The notes under the pieces: model-generated
Databases searched by the model: none
What the model was told of the DNA's origin: nothing
Seen by the model: only the letters and a program-made list of their open reading frames with translations
Assembly (NCBI RefSeq): GCF_001677275.1
Contig: NZ_CP016177.1
Coordinates: 2,232,001-2,296,000 of the forward strand
DNA from: Vibrio breoganii
GTDB lineage: Bacteria; Pseudomonadota; Gammaproteobacteria; Enterobacterales; Vibrionaceae
DNA length: 64,000 nt
Direction: 5' to 3'
Translations under genes and position numbers: made by a program
Shown: in pieces, positions 20,260 through 29,293 of the stretch
Layout of the letters: each line of letters opens with the position of its first letter
How positions within the stretch are numbered: position 1 is the first letter of the stretch

Positions 20260-20296
20260 GGGCTCAGTAATGCTAAATTACTGAGCCCGTTTTTTA
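20260..20296. terminator. Bidirectional terminator between dacB and mgtE-like gene
   Basis: The 11-bp stem GGGCTCAGTAA/TTACTGAGCCC has an A-run on the left and T7 on the right. Confidence 0.92.
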
Positions 20297-20308
20297 TTGT
20301 GCTTTTTA

Positions 20309-21154
20309 TTAGGTTAAGCCTAAGAAGTAATTGACCGAGCTAAAGTAAATCCACATCCCGGTAATATCTACGATAGATGCCAATACGGGGCTCACAAGTA
20401 CCGCAGGGTCTAACTTGAAGGCTCGCGCTATGATAGGAAGCACACCGCCCAAAGTGGTTGAGATCGAGATCTGAATAAACAAGGCTACCGCAATCGCTAA
20501 GGCAATGATATTGAGATCATGACCGCCGGTAGAGACGCCATCACTAAACAATAAAATGCGGCCGACGATGACTATGGCGATAACAAAGCCAATACACAGC
20601 GCCACTCGGCTCTCTTTCCAAAGCACTGACAGCCACTGCCTTTTCTTAAGCTCTCCCGTTGCCAACGCTCTGATCACTAGCGTTGCCGACTGAGTACCTG
20701 TGTTACCACCCGCAGCGGCAATAACCGGCATATAGATAGCAAGAAGCACCAGTTGGCTTAAGGTATCCTCATAACTTGCGATGATAAGACCTGAAACGAT
20801 GCCCATCAAAGCCAAGCCAATGATCCAGCCTATGCGCTGCTGCACATGGGCAAGCACACCCGTTGAAAGATACCCTTTGTGAGGTTCAGCCTCAGAGCGT
20901 ATAAATCCTAATTGATGAGCAAAATGACGCGCTCTTACATCTTCCCCAACCACTTCTAATTCAGCAATAATATGCTGAACATAAGCCACTGAGCACTGAT
21001 TAAGAATCGCCACTGCCTCTTCAATAGGCATGACTTGTAGCAGTTTAACCTGCTGTTTTTCATCATATTTCAAAAATGCGCTGGTTGCTGCGCAGATTTC
21101 CTCACGAGAAAAGTTCGATACATCGTGAGCTAAAGTTGTGTTCATTACCGTCAT
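20309..21154 (-). CDS. Short MgtE-family Mg2+ transporter without CBS domains
   Basis: A 281-residue protein. Residues 1-95 resemble a shortened MgtE N-domain (LLQVMPIEEAVAILNQ). From about residue 107 to the end it is the MgtE membrane domain with five helices, including AAAGGNTGTQSATLVIRALA and LDPAVLVSPVLASIVDITG; Asp263 matches the Mg2+-site Asp of the channel. The pair of CBS domains that senses Mg2+ in classical MgtE is absent. I start at 21154, where GGGAG lies seven bases upstream. An in-frame extension to 21244 adds a hydrophobic stretch but has no ribosome-binding site. A structured leader with a small ORF lies upstream. Confidence 0.85.
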   Translation of the reverse strand: MTVMNTTLAHDVSNFSREEICAATSAFLKYDEKQQVKLLQVMPIEEAVAILNQCSVAYVQHIIAELEVVGEDVRARHFAHQLGFIRSEAEPHKGYLSTGVLAHVQQRIGWIIGLALMGIVSGLIIASYEDTLSQLVLLAIYMPVIAAAGGNTGTQSATLVIRALATGELKKRQWLSVLWKESRVALCIGFVIAIVIVGRILLFSDGVSTGGHDLNIIALAIAVALFIQISISTTLGGVLPIIARAFKLDPAVLVSPVLASIVDITGMWIYFSSVNYFLGLT

Positions 21155-21331
21155 GGCGAATCTCCCGATTAGCTGTGTCGACACCAGCAAAAAAGCTGAT
21201 ATAAATGGGGTAACGACCATCGAAATAACACGTAAGCTTCGCATCAGAATAGCGAGGCAATTCCGTGATTATTTATGACTAGAATGTGAGGAGAAAAATC
21301 GAGAGAGAATCAGAAAAGATTTGATAAAAGT

Positions 21332-21352
21332 TCTCTACCACTGAGGTAGAGA
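21332..21352 (-). promoter_or_regulatory. Terminator-like hairpin in the mgtE leader
   Basis: TCTCTACC-TCAGT-GGTAGAGA forms a perfect 8-bp stem on the mgtE strand, followed by ACTTTTATC, a weak U-rich stretch. It lies 27 bases after the leader ORF stop and about 180 bases before the gene. It may be a regulated terminator. Confidence 0.6.
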
Positions 21353-21378
21353 CGAGGAACGTACACACCGACAGAGGG

Positions 21379-21423
21379 TTATTTTTCTCCCTTCATACTA
21401 GGAGGATGGTCGGTAGTGTTCAT
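21379..21423 (-). CDS. Putative 14-residue leader peptide upstream of mgtE
   Basis: ATG at 21423, TAA at 21379-21381. The peptide reads MNTTDHPPSMKGEK. TTTGGAG lies six bases before the ATG, one of the best ribosome-binding sites in the window. The start of the ORF (21409-21419) can pair with 21363-21372 just after its stop (ACACTACCGAC with GTCGGTGTGT, one bulge). Leader peptides with acidic and proline residues near the N-terminus control mgtA (MgtL) in enteric bacteria. The similarity is of design, not sequence, and the coding status is inferred. Confidence 0.5.
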   Translation of the reverse strand: MNTTDHPPSMKGEK

Positions 21424-21463
21424 AGTGTTCTCCAAAGGTTACTGGGATGTCCCAGCGGCGCGT

Positions 21464-21493
21464 AATATATCAAAAACACGACGCAGTTCACAA
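21464..21493 (-). promoter_or_regulatory. Probable promoter of the mgtE leader transcript
   Basis: On the minus strand TTGTGA (21488-21493) and TATATT (21464-21469) are 18 bases apart. The -35 overlaps a direct repeat TGTGAAC-T-TGTGAAC. Transcription would begin about 35 bases before the leader ORF. Confidence 0.6.
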
Positions 21494-21505
21494 GTTCACA
21501 GATGT

Positions 21506-21529
21506 AAAAAAGGCGCCAAACAGGCGCCT
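21506..21529 (-). terminator. Intrinsic terminator after tyrS
   Basis: The stem GGCGCC-TGTTT-GGCGCC is followed by T7 on the minus strand, 25 bases beyond the tyrS stop. Confidence 0.92.
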
Positions 21530-21553
21530 ATTAATCAACGGTTACAACTTAGC

Positions 21554-22741
21554 CTATTTAAAGGTAAGTCGAGCAAACTTACGCTTACCTACTTGGAACA
21601 CATACGTGCCCGCTTGAGGTACAAATTTGCTGTCAGTGATCTTCTCACCGTCAATTTTTGCTGCGCCCTGTTTTACCATGCGCATTGCTTCAGAAGAAGA
21701 CGAACACAGTCCCGCTTCTTTTAACAGGTTACTTACTGGGCGACCTACCTCAAATTCAAACTCAGGCATTTCGTCTGGGATAGCACCCTTTTGAAAGCGA
21801 TTAATGAACTCTTGCTCTGCTGCATCAGCATCCGCTTGAGAGTGGAAGCGAGCAATGATCTCTTTAGCAAGTAGGATCTTAACGTCACGAGGGTTCTTGC
21901 CGTTCTCTACATCGGCTTTAAACTGCTCAATCTCAGCCAAAGGACGGAAAGAAAGTAACTCGTAGTAGCTCCACATCAATACATCAGAGATAGACATGAT
22001 CTTACCGAACATCTCGGTTGGAACTTCGCTCACACCAATGTAGTTATGAGCCGATTTTGACATCTTCTTCTCGCCATCAAGGCCAACAAGAAGAGGCATA
22101 GTCAATACTGCTTGAGGCTTTTGACCGTGAGACTTTTGCAGTTCACGCCCCATTAGCAGGTTGAACTTCTGATCAGTACCACCAAGCTCAACGTCTGTTT
22201 CCATTGCTACTGAGTCGTAACCTTGTAGCAGTGGGTACATAAACTCATGGATAGCGATTGGCTGGCCGCCAGCATAACGCTTTTTAAAGTCATCACGCTC
22301 TAGCATGCGCGCTACAGTTTGGTTAGCAGCAAGACGCAACATACCCTCAGCACCTAGCTCACCTAGCCATTCAGAGTTGAATGCAATCTTGGTTTTAGCC
22401 GGATCTAGGATCTTGAACACCTGCTCTTTATAGGTTTCCGCATTACGCAGAACGTCTTCACGAGTCAGAGGTGGACGAGTTGTGTTTTTACCCGTTGGAT
22501 CACCCACCATACCGGTGAAGTCACCGATTAAGAAGGTAACGTCATGACCAAGGTCTTGGAATGTACGCAGTTTATTTAGAATAACTGTGTGACCAAGGTG
22601 GATATCTGGTGCCGTTGGATCTGCGCCTAGTTTAATGCGTAGAGGACGGTTTTCTTTCAGCTTGGCGATCAGCTCTTCTTCTGGAATCAGCTCTTCAACG
22701 CCGCGCTTGATCTCAGCTAAGGCAGCTTCAAAACTTGCCAT
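21554..22741 (-). CDS. tyrS: Tyrosyl-tRNA synthetase
   Basis: A 395-residue class I synthetase of the TyrZ-like length class. The HIGH motif is HLGH in [15 protein letters not shown], and the KMSKS motif is [14 protein letters not shown]-terminal S4 RNA-binding domain (about 335-395) follows. The start ATG at 22741 gives [14 protein letters not shown], matching other Vibrio TyrS. It is divergent from the M23 peptidase gene. Confidence 0.96.
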   Translation of the reverse strand: MASFEAALAEIKRGVEELIPEEELIAKLKENRPLRIKLGADPTAPDIHLGHTVILNKLRTFQDLGHDVTFLIGDFTGMVGDPTGKNTTRPPLTREDVLRNAETYKEQVFKILDPAKTKIAFNSEWLGELGAEGMLRLAANQTVARMLERDDFKKRYAGGQPIAIHEFMYPLLQGYDSVAMETDVELGGTDQKFNLLMGRELQKSHGQKPQAVLTMPLLVGLDGEKKMSKSAHNYIGVSEVPTEMFGKIMSISDVLMWSYYELLSFRPLAEIEQFKADVENGKNPRDVKILLAKEIIARFHSQADADAAEQEFINRFQKGAIPDEMPEFEFEVGRPVSNLLKEAGLCSSSSEAMRMVKQGAAKIDGEKITDSKFVPQAGTYVFQVGKRKFARLTFK

Positions 22742-22867
22742 ATTAGTGTGCTCCCACAAAATCAGGAAAAAATATATCCCGACAGTGTACTTGAATAGCG
22801 ATTAGTTTTGAAAGCAGTTAGACTAATCAAATACCAATTTTTCACTGATTATTTAACGAATCGGGAT

Positions 22868-24160
22868 ATGCTGACCATTTTTCAACGTTTACCTCTTTTG
22901 CACCGAGCGTTAATTTGCTGTTTTAGTGCACTTATTGTTGTCGCTCTATTCCTTCTTCCCGATCCTAGAAGCCTTCACGAGCAAGAAAACAACTATCAAG
23001 TTGGTCGCATTTACCCTCTAGAAATTAACGCTAAAGCCTTATCTCCTACAGATCAAAAGCTGCCTATGGCGGTCATGCGCTGGGATACTCATAAGGTGCG
23101 ATCCGGTGAAAGTGCCTCTGTATTGTTTGACCGTATTGGTTTGTCTCCTCGCCTATTGCATACCCTAGTCACCAGTGATGATGAAATTAATAAACAGTTG
23201 TCTCGCCTGCGTCCTAATGATGAATTGATTTTTGGGTATGACGATCAAAACAACCTCATTCAATTGCAGCGAAAAATCAGCCCTTACGAGACCTTTAAGG
23301 CCGTAAAAAGCGGCGATAAGTTTAAGGCTGTGATAGATAAGAAAAAGGTCTACACCCAGCTAAATTATGCGGAAGCGAACATTACCTCCAGCTTTTGGAA
23401 CGCCGCGATTGGGGCAAAATTAACACCGAATCAGATCATGAGCGTTGCCGGGATCTTTGGTTGGGATATCGACTTTGCCTTGGATATTCGCCCAAATGAC
23501 AGCTTTAAGGTGTTATTTGAAGAGAACATTGTGGAAGGCGAGTTCGTGGGTAGAGGCAAGATTTTGGCCGCGCAATTCAGCAACCAAGGGGATACCTTCA
23601 AAGCCGTTTTAGATGAAGACAGTGGCAACTATTACGACGAAAAAGGGCGAGCAATGAAGAAAGCCTTCTTGCGTTCTCCAGTTGATTTTCGCCGTGTAAC
23701 CTCTAACTTCAACCCTAACCGTCGCCACCCAGTAACAGGCAAGGTAAGGGCTCACAGAGGTACCGATTATGCAGCGCCTGTTGGCACCCCAATCTACGCC
23801 GCGGGTGATGGTGTTGTACTTAAATCCGGCTACAACCAATTCAACGGCAACTATGTGTTTATTAAACACAGCAATATCTACATCACTAAATACCTACACC
23901 TTCAAAAACGTAGAGTGAAAGGTGGACAAAGGGTTAAGCAGGGACAAACCATTGGTACTCTAGGCGGAACAGGCCGAGTCACAGGCCCTCACCTTCACTA
24001 CGAATTCTTGGTCAATGGCGTTCACAAGAATGCACGCACGGTTAAGCTGCCAGAGGCTAAATCCCTTACTGGCAACAAGAAGAAAGAGTTTATGAAGGTT
24101 GCGAATAAGCGTTTAGGCGAATTAGAGCGTTATCAGCATTTGCTTACTGCATCGAAGTAA
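22868..24160 (+). CDS. M23 peptidoglycan endopeptidase (ShyA/MepM-like)
   Basis: A 430-residue protein with one N-terminal membrane anchor (about 12-30), an OapA/LysM-like region (about 70-165) and a C-terminal LytM domain. The zinc and catalytic residues are His296 and Asp300 (HRGTD), His344 (KYLHL), and His375/His377 (GPHLHYEF), so the enzyme should be active. Family members cut DD-crosslinks to let the cell wall grow. The start is uncertain: ATG 22868 (MLTIFQRLPL) is preferred, and a TTG at 22808 is in frame. It lies opposite tyrS, like a Shy-family endopeptidase gene of V. cholerae. Confidence 0.9.
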   Translation: MLTIFQRLPLLHRALICCFSALIVVALFLLPDPRSLHEQENNYQVGRIYPLEINAKALSPTDQKLPMAVMRWDTHKVRSGESASVLFDRIGLSPRLLHTLVTSDDEINKQLSRLRPNDELIFGYDDQNNLIQLQRKISPYETFKAVKSGDKFKAVIDKKKVYTQLNYAEANITSSFWNAAIGAKLTPNQIMSVAGIFGWDIDFALDIRPNDSFKVLFEENIVEGEFVGRGKILAAQFSNQGDTFKAVLDEDSGNYYDEKGRAMKKAFLRSPVDFRRVTSNFNPNRRHPVTGKVRAHRGTDYAAPVGTPIYAAGDGVVLKSGYNQFNGNYVFIKHSNIYITKYLHLQKRRVKGGQRVKQGQTIGTLGGTGRVTGPHLHYEFLVNGVHKNARTVKLPEAKSLTGNKKKEFMKVANKRLGELERYQHLLTASK

Positions 24161-24167
24161 TAACAGG

Positions 24168-24402
24168 GTGCAAAGCCTACTATGTGCACACTAAGATCCT
24201 GAATCAAGTTCAGGATGACGTCTCTTTTGACTTCCGTAGTTGAAGTTATATTCAGATGAGCAACAAAATCCAATTTCACGTCATGCTGGCGAACGCCAGC
24301 ATCTTGGAGAGTGCAAAATCCAGCTCTGTACGCACTAAGATCCTGAATCAGGTTCAGGATGACGCCTGTTTTGGCTTCCATAGTGGCAGTGGTATTCAGT
24401 GC
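24168..24402. repeat. Two imperfect ~95-bp direct repeats with inner palindromes
   Basis: Copies begin near 24168 and 24311, about 144 bases apart. Each carries ATCCTGAA-N5-TTCAGGAT (24196-24216 and 24340-24360). Between them is ATGCTGGCG-AA-CGCCAGCAT (24283-24302), with perfect 9-bp arms. The region separates two convergent genes and has no other terminator, so the hairpins may terminate both. The pattern is of a dispersed intergenic repeat family. Confidence 0.8.
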
Positions 24403-24422
24403 ACCCACTGCCTTTGCTCTTC

Positions 24423-24450
24423 CTGACAGCTGAAAGCTTGAAGCTGTCAG
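24423..24450. repeat. Palindromic element related to 1736-1774
   Basis: CTGACAGCT-N10-AGCTGTCAG, with GCTTGAAGCT in the interior, shares its core with the element between rlmN and ndk. It lies 10 bases after the RND pump stop codon. Confidence 0.7.
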
Positions 24451-24460
24451 CCAACAGTAG

Positions 24461-27400
24461 CTACTCCTCTGTCACCTTATTCCTTCCAAACATCAACAAG
24501 CAAGGCGTCAGTACCAGCGTGAGTACTGTAGCGAAGGCTAGGCCGCCGGCAATGGCGGTGGCGAGCTGAGTCCACCACTGCGTACTTGGTGCGCCAATTT
24601 CAATCTTCTGATTGATTAGGTCTACATTGGTTTGCAGAACCATAGGCATTAAACCAAGGATAGTGGTAACCGTAGTCAGCATTACCGGTCGTAGACGCTG
24701 TACACCCGTTCGCAGTATCGCTTCTTCCTTTGATAATCCACGTTGGCGCAACTGGTTAAAGGTATCGATCAATACAATATTGTTATTAACGACAATACCT
24801 GCCAACGCAATCACCCCAATGCCCGACATTACAATGCCAAATGGGCGCTGGAACAGCAGCAAACCGGCAAACACCCCAACGGTTGAGAACAACACGGCAC
24901 TCAAGATCAAAAACGCTTGGTAAAAGCTATTAAATTGAGTGATCAGGATCAGCGCCATTACAGCCAATGCTGCCAAAAACGCCGACTGCAGGAAGCTTGA
25001 AGAGTTTTGCTGCTCTTCATTTTGTCCCTTAATTCTAAACTCAACGCCTTCTGCTAGATCTAACTCTTGCAATGCTTGCTGAATCGATGGCAACTCAATG
25101 GCGAGATTATAGCCCTCGCTCATGTCCGCCACGACATTAACGATGCGCTTGCCATCCAAGCGGTTAATGGTGTCTTGCTTAGGCTCAGGTTTTACCTTCG
25201 CAAAATTGGTAATAGGCACTAGTCCTGCGTGTGTTTTTACCCTGAGTTCATCGAAGCGCCCAATATCTCGTTTGTCTTCAGGGTAACGAACCAATATATC
25301 GACCTCATCATCGGTATCATCGGGTAGGTAATCCCCCACCCTTAAGCCATTAGTGACGAACTGAACCGTATTGCCTACCAGCGAGGCATCCGCGCCAAAT
25401 CGAGACGCATCAGCGCGGTTAACATCGATAGTCCAATCAATGCCTTCCTTGCTTGAGTTATCGCTGACATTGGTCAGTGCAGGGTTACCATCAGCCCATA
25501 ATCGTATTTTCTTGGCGGCCGAATCAATCAAGTTAGGGTCTCGAGAGGTCACCTCTATGACTAAGTCATTCTCTACTGGAGGCCCTGCATCCGGAAACTT
25601 ATACTCGATCTCGACACCAGCAAAATTATCCGTTCTTTCACGAAGCTCCTCTATGATTTCTTTCACCGAGCGGCGATCCTGCCAATCTACTGGCGTCACC
25701 TGTATCGTGCCGATTTCGTCTTGGCCGCCAGTGCGAGTGTAAACACTCTCAAGCTCAGGGTGACCTATGATCTCACGTTCCAACTCGCGCATTATGCTGT
25801 CTTTCTCAACAATAGACAGGTCGCCATAGGAGCGAGCCTTAACATTAAAGTAAGGCGGATCCACCTCAGGAAAGAATTCGGCGCCAAGCCCAGCCTTGTT
25901 GTAGGCAAAGCCCACAGCAAATGCTAACAATACCGCGCTCAGCAGCACTTTGAGAGGGTGTTTAATGGCGATAGCCAGGGTGTGGTAATAAAGCTTGGTA
26001 ATGCCTGTGGCCTTTTCAAAGTCACCATCATGAAGCTGCTGCATACGTGTCTGCGTCGCTGCATTCATAAACTGTGGCTTACCAATCAAACTGCCCAACA
26101 CAGGGACAAATACCAGCGCCATCACCAAAGATGCACTCAGCGTTGCTATCAAGGTCAGCGGCAGATACTTCATAAACTCGCCGGTCGTATCAGGCCAGAA
26201 TAGCAGTGGGGCAAATGCCGCTAAGGTCGTTGCGGTAGAGGCTGTGATAGGCCAAGCCATTCTTTTAGCTGCATCTCGATAGGCTTCTTTCCGAGGCGAG
26301 CCCTCTTGCATCTTTCTGTCGGCAAATTCGGTGACCACTATGGCCCCATCCACCAGCATTCCCACCGCCATGATCAGCGAGAACAACACGACGATATTCA
26401 CCGTCAAACCAAATACAGACAGTACCAATAAACCGGTAAGAAAAGAGCCAGGAATTGAGATGCCGACCAACAGAGCGGTGCGCATTCCCAAGATGGCAAT
26501 GATAACGATCACCACAAGGATGATGGCTGACAGCACGTTATTTTGAAGGTCCGTCAACATGCGATCAACGTCTTCAGAATCATCATAGGTGTACTTAACC
26601 AATAGGTTACTCGGCCAATCAGGCAACTTTTGAGCCTCAGCAATAACCGCCTTAACGATATCCACCGACTCTATAATATTTTCTCCTGCGCGCTTCTTAA
26701 CATCCAGCACAACAGCGCTTTCACCATCTAATCGCGCAAAGCTTTCTGGGTCTCTAAAGGAGCGTCTTACCGAGGCGACATCTCCAAAGGTAATCACTTG
26801 TTTGCCATCCACCTTAACCGGCAATTCAAGCACATCTTGTAGCGAGGCAAACACCGAAGGCACCTTCACTGAAAATCGCCCATAGCCCGTATCCACAAAA
26901 CCTGCTGCGACTACGCGGTTGCTAGCGGCAATTAAGTTGTAGATATCACCTTGATCTAGGCCGTAGCTCTCCATCAATAGGGGATCGACGATCACCTCGA
27001 CTATATCGTCACGGTCACCGGCTATATCCACTTCCAGGATTTGCTTAAAGCTCTCTAGCTTGTCTTGAATACGACGACCAATCTGAACTATGGTTCGCTC
27101 AGGAACAGTGCCATACAAGGCCACCGACAAAATGGGCTGCTCGCTGGCAAGGGTCACTTCGTTTACTGTGGGATCGTCACTATCATCGGGAAGCTTTGAT
27201 TTAGCAAGGTCCACCGCCTCGCGAACATCCGTCATAGCTTTGTTGAGATCACTGCCTGCGACAAACTCTAAAGTCACGGAGCCGTGACCTTCGGATGCGG
27301 TAGAGGTCATTTTCTTAACGCCCTCAATTGAGCGAAGTTCTTGCTCGATTGGGCGTACTAACATGCGCTCGGCATCAAGAGGTGAGATACCTTGATGACC

Positions 27401-27550
27401 AACAGAAACATAGATAATGGGGATGGTAATGTCTGGACTAGATTCTTTCGGGATCGTGATATACGTGTACACCCCTGCCAGAATCAGCATAAACAGTAGT
27501 GTTAATACCGTTCTAGAACGGTTAAGAGCCGCATCAATGATAGAGAGCAT
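24461..27550 (-). CDS. RND efflux pump, inner-membrane transporter (VexH-like)
   Basis: A 1029-residue HAE-type RND transporter: twelve predicted membrane helices and two large periplasmic loops. It starts IIDAALNRSRTVLTLLFMLILAG and contains the pump-type TM4 segment GMLVDGAIVVTEF. This has Asp-Gly where AcrB has Asp-Asp, and TM10 has VVNNNIVLID where AcrB has the Lys940 region. Those features fit a side branch of HAE pumps rather than AcrB itself. It is ten bases downstream of its adaptor gene. The position matches vexGH of V. cholerae, as far as I recall. Outer-membrane TolC is not encoded nearby. Confidence 0.9.
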   Translation of the reverse strand: MLSIIDAALNRSRTVLTLLFMLILAGVYTYITIPKESSPDITIPIIYVSVGHQGISPLDAERMLVRPIEQELRSIEGVKKMTSTASEGHGSVTLEFVAGSDLNKAMTDVREAVDLAKSKLPDDSDDPTVNEVTLASEQPILSVALYGTVPERTIVQIGRRIQDKLESFKQILEVDIAGDRDDIVEVIVDPLLMESYGLDQGDIYNLIAASNRVVAAGFVDTGYGRFSVKVPSVFASLQDVLELPVKVDGKQVITFGDVASVRRSFRDPESFARLDGESAVVLDVKKRAGENIIESVDIVKAVIAEAQKLPDWPSNLLVKYTYDDSEDVDRMLTDLQNNVLSAIILVVIVIIAILGMRTALLVGISIPGSFLTGLLVLSVFGLTVNIVVLFSLIMAVGMLVDGAIVVTEFADRKMQEGSPRKEAYRDAAKRMAWPITASTATTLAAFAPLLFWPDTTGEFMKYLPLTLIATLSASLVMALVFVPVLGSLIGKPQFMNAATQTRMQQLHDGDFEKATGITKLYYHTLAIAIKHPLKVLLSAVLLAFAVGFAYNKAGLGAEFFPEVDPPYFNVKARSYGDLSIVEKDSIMRELEREIIGHPELESVYTRTGGQDEIGTIQVTPVDWQDRRSVKEIIEELRERTDNFAGVEIEYKFPDAGPPVENDLVIEVTSRDPNLIDSAAKKIRLWADGNPALTNVSDNSSKEGIDWTIDVNRADASRFGADASLVGNTVQFVTNGLRVGDYLPDDTDDEVDILVRYPEDKRDIGRFDELRVKTHAGLVPITNFAKVKPEPKQDTINRLDGKRIVNVVADMSEGYNLAIELPSIQQALQELDLAEGVEFRIKGQNEEQQNSSSFLQSAFLAALAVMALILITQFNSFYQAFLILSAVLFSTVGVFAGLLLFQRPFGIVMSGIGVIALAGIVVNNNIVLIDTFNQLRQRGLSKEEAILRTGVQRLRPVMLTTVTTILGLMPMVLQTNVDLINQKIEIGAPSTQWWTQLATAIAGGLAFATVLTLVLTPCLLMFGRNKVTEE

Positions 27551-27560
27551 AGCTTACCCT

Positions 27561-28643
27561 CTACTGTCTAATGGCGATGACAGAGTCACCATCACGAACA
27601 AAGCCCTGCCCTTTAGTGACAATCTCAACGCTGTCACCTAAGCCACTTAGCCAGACACCATCTTGCTCTGCTTTAACAATCTGAATGCCCACAAAATGAA
27701 CCTTGTCCTCTTGCAGTGTTTTCACTCCAAGGTTACCGGCCTCATCCAGCGCTAGCATTGCAGGCGTCACCTTAACGGCCATCTTAGTTTCCAACTCCAA
27801 CTCCACCTCGGCGCTCACACCAGAGGGAAGCATTTGGTCTTTATTGGCTATTTCTATTTCAATCGGAAAGGTATTGGTCGTCACAGAGGAATTGCGCGAC
27901 ACATAGCGCAGGGTGCCCTGAAGTTTTTCGCCCCCTAGTAAGGTGATGTTCGCCGTTTGCCCTTTCTTTACTAACTGGATATGACGCTCACTAAGATCGG
28001 CTTCGATAACCAACTTTTCAAGATCAATAAGATGAGCCACCTCATCACCACGGGAGACATAATCACCAAGCTCAACGTGCAAGCGATCGATGATTCCGTC
28101 AAATGGTGCTCGAATAATACTGTTCTTTAGGCCTAACTTAACATTAGCGACGGTCGCTTTTGCATTGGCAAGCTCGGCTTCTGCCTTTGTGAAAGCCACT
28201 TCATTCTGTAGTCCGCGTTTTTTAAGAGAGGTCGCAGCATCAAACTCTTTTTGCTTAACTCGCAATAAGGCATTGGCACGATCCAACTGGATCTCTAAAT
28301 CCCCTTTGTCGATCATGGCAATGATTTGCCCACGCTTGACCGTAGCGCCTTTACGAACCCTTAAGGTTTTTATAGTGCCTGCAAGTTCTGCGCTGAGTTC
28401 AACATGACGATTTGGCGCTGTTCGTCCATAGAGTTCGATTTTTCGAGCGACGGGCTCGGCATTAAATTGGGTTACAACCACCTTAGCTAAAGGTACGTTG
28501 CGTTCTGTTGCTGGGGACTGCTCTGTGGGCTGTTCTGCCCTAAGGGCGCCAGCTGCAAGCCAAGCGCCGAGGGCAACAACAAGAGTAAGCGAGATGATCC
28601 AAGGTCGTTGGGCAAAAAATTGCCCTGTCCTTCTTAACGGCAT
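27561..28643 (-). CDS. RND efflux periplasmic adaptor (membrane fusion protein, VexG-like)
   Basis: A 360-residue HlyD-family adaptor. An N-terminal anchor (about 15-33) is followed by the lipoyl/barrel-sandwich half HVELSAELAGTIKTLRVRKG, an alpha-helical hairpin (about 120-165), the second lipoyl half IIRAPFDGIIDRLHV, and a beta-barrel domain. It links the RND pump to TolC. It is translated just before the pump gene, and lies downstream of erpA on the same strand. Confidence 0.9.
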   Translation of the reverse strand: MPLRRTGQFFAQRPWIISLTLVVALGAWLAAGALRAEQPTEQSPATERNVPLAKVVVTQFNAEPVARKIELYGRTAPNRHVELSAELAGTIKTLRVRKGATVKRGQIIAMIDKGDLEIQLDRANALLRVKQKEFDAATSLKKRGLQNEVAFTKAEAELANAKATVANVKLGLKNSIIRAPFDGIIDRLHVELGDYVSRGDEVAHLIDLEKLVIEADLSERHIQLVKKGQTANITLLGGEKLQGTLRYVSRNSSVTTNTFPIEIEIANKDQMLPSGVSAEVELELETKMAVKVTPAMLALDEAGNLGVKTLQEDKVHFVGIQIVKAEQDGVWLSGLGDSVEIVTKGQGFVRDGDSVIAIRQ

Positions 28644-28753
28644 AACTAAATCCTTTTAATTATCAGTAGGCGACCTTGCCTAGCTGTTTATACGGCACAG
28701 CCTTTACAACTGACTACTGTACCGATTACTGCCGGGTATTTCTGAGGGTAGGA

Positions 28754-29095
28754 TCACACGCTAAATGAGGCTCCACAACCGCAAGTGGTTGTTGCATTAG
28801 GGTTATTAATGAAGAAGCGTGCGCCTTCAAGTCCCTCTGTGTAATCTACTGTACCGCCAATTAAGTACTGCAAAGACATAGGGTCTACCACTAGAGTCAC
28901 CTCGTCTTTCACTATAATCGAGTCGCCTTCATTCACTTTCTCATCGAAGGTAAAACCGTATTGAAAACCACTACAACCACCACCTGTGATGTATACACGT
29001 AGTTTAAGCTCAGGATTTTCTTCCTCTGTAATCAATACTTTAACGCGCGCTGCTGCTGCGTCAGAAAAATTCAAAGGGACATTTAATTCGCTCAC
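28754..29095 (-). CDS. erpA: Iron-sulfur cluster insertion protein ErpA
   Basis: A 113-residue A-type carrier that delivers Fe-S clusters to IspG/IspH and respiratory enzymes. The ligands are Cys41 ([11 protein letters not shown]), Cys105 and Cys107 (TCGCGASF). It is divergent from hemL, with about 200 bases between. In E. coli erpA is IscR-controlled; I could not identify a convincing type 2 site here. Confidence 0.96.
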   Translation of the reverse strand: MSELNVPLNFSDAAAARVKVLITEEENPELKLRVYITGGGCSGFQYGFTFDEKVNEGDSIIVKDEVTLVVDPMSLQYLIGGTVDYTEGLEGARFFINNPNATTTCGCGASFSV

Positions 29096-29293
29096 CGAGA
29101 CCTCTCTTTATTCGATGTTGCCACTCTAGGTGACTGTGTTGTTGTGGCGATTATCTAATACCTGAGCAAAGTGTTCAAGTATTGTAATCCGACACTCACA
29201 CGAATAGTGAGACACAAGCGTTAGACTTGTGGCCAATATTTATTACAATGCTGTCATTCCCAAAAATGCTATCCGAAAAGCAAGGATTCTTTA

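Noticed and set aside
21245..21553. M-box (ykoK) riboswitch upstream of mgtE
   Set aside because: I could not identify the conserved M-box core or its long multi-helix layout. Only the leader ORF, its stem and one hairpin are clear.
24133..24408. 91-residue minus-strand ORF between the M23 peptidase and RND genes
   Set aside because: It is the translation of the intergenic repeats; the VILNLIQDLS phrase occurs twice because the DNA repeats. Not a gene.
29096..29293. IscR type 2 site between erpA and hemL
   Set aside because: I looked for it because erpA is IscR-controlled in E. coli, but no sequence fits the motif well enough to report.
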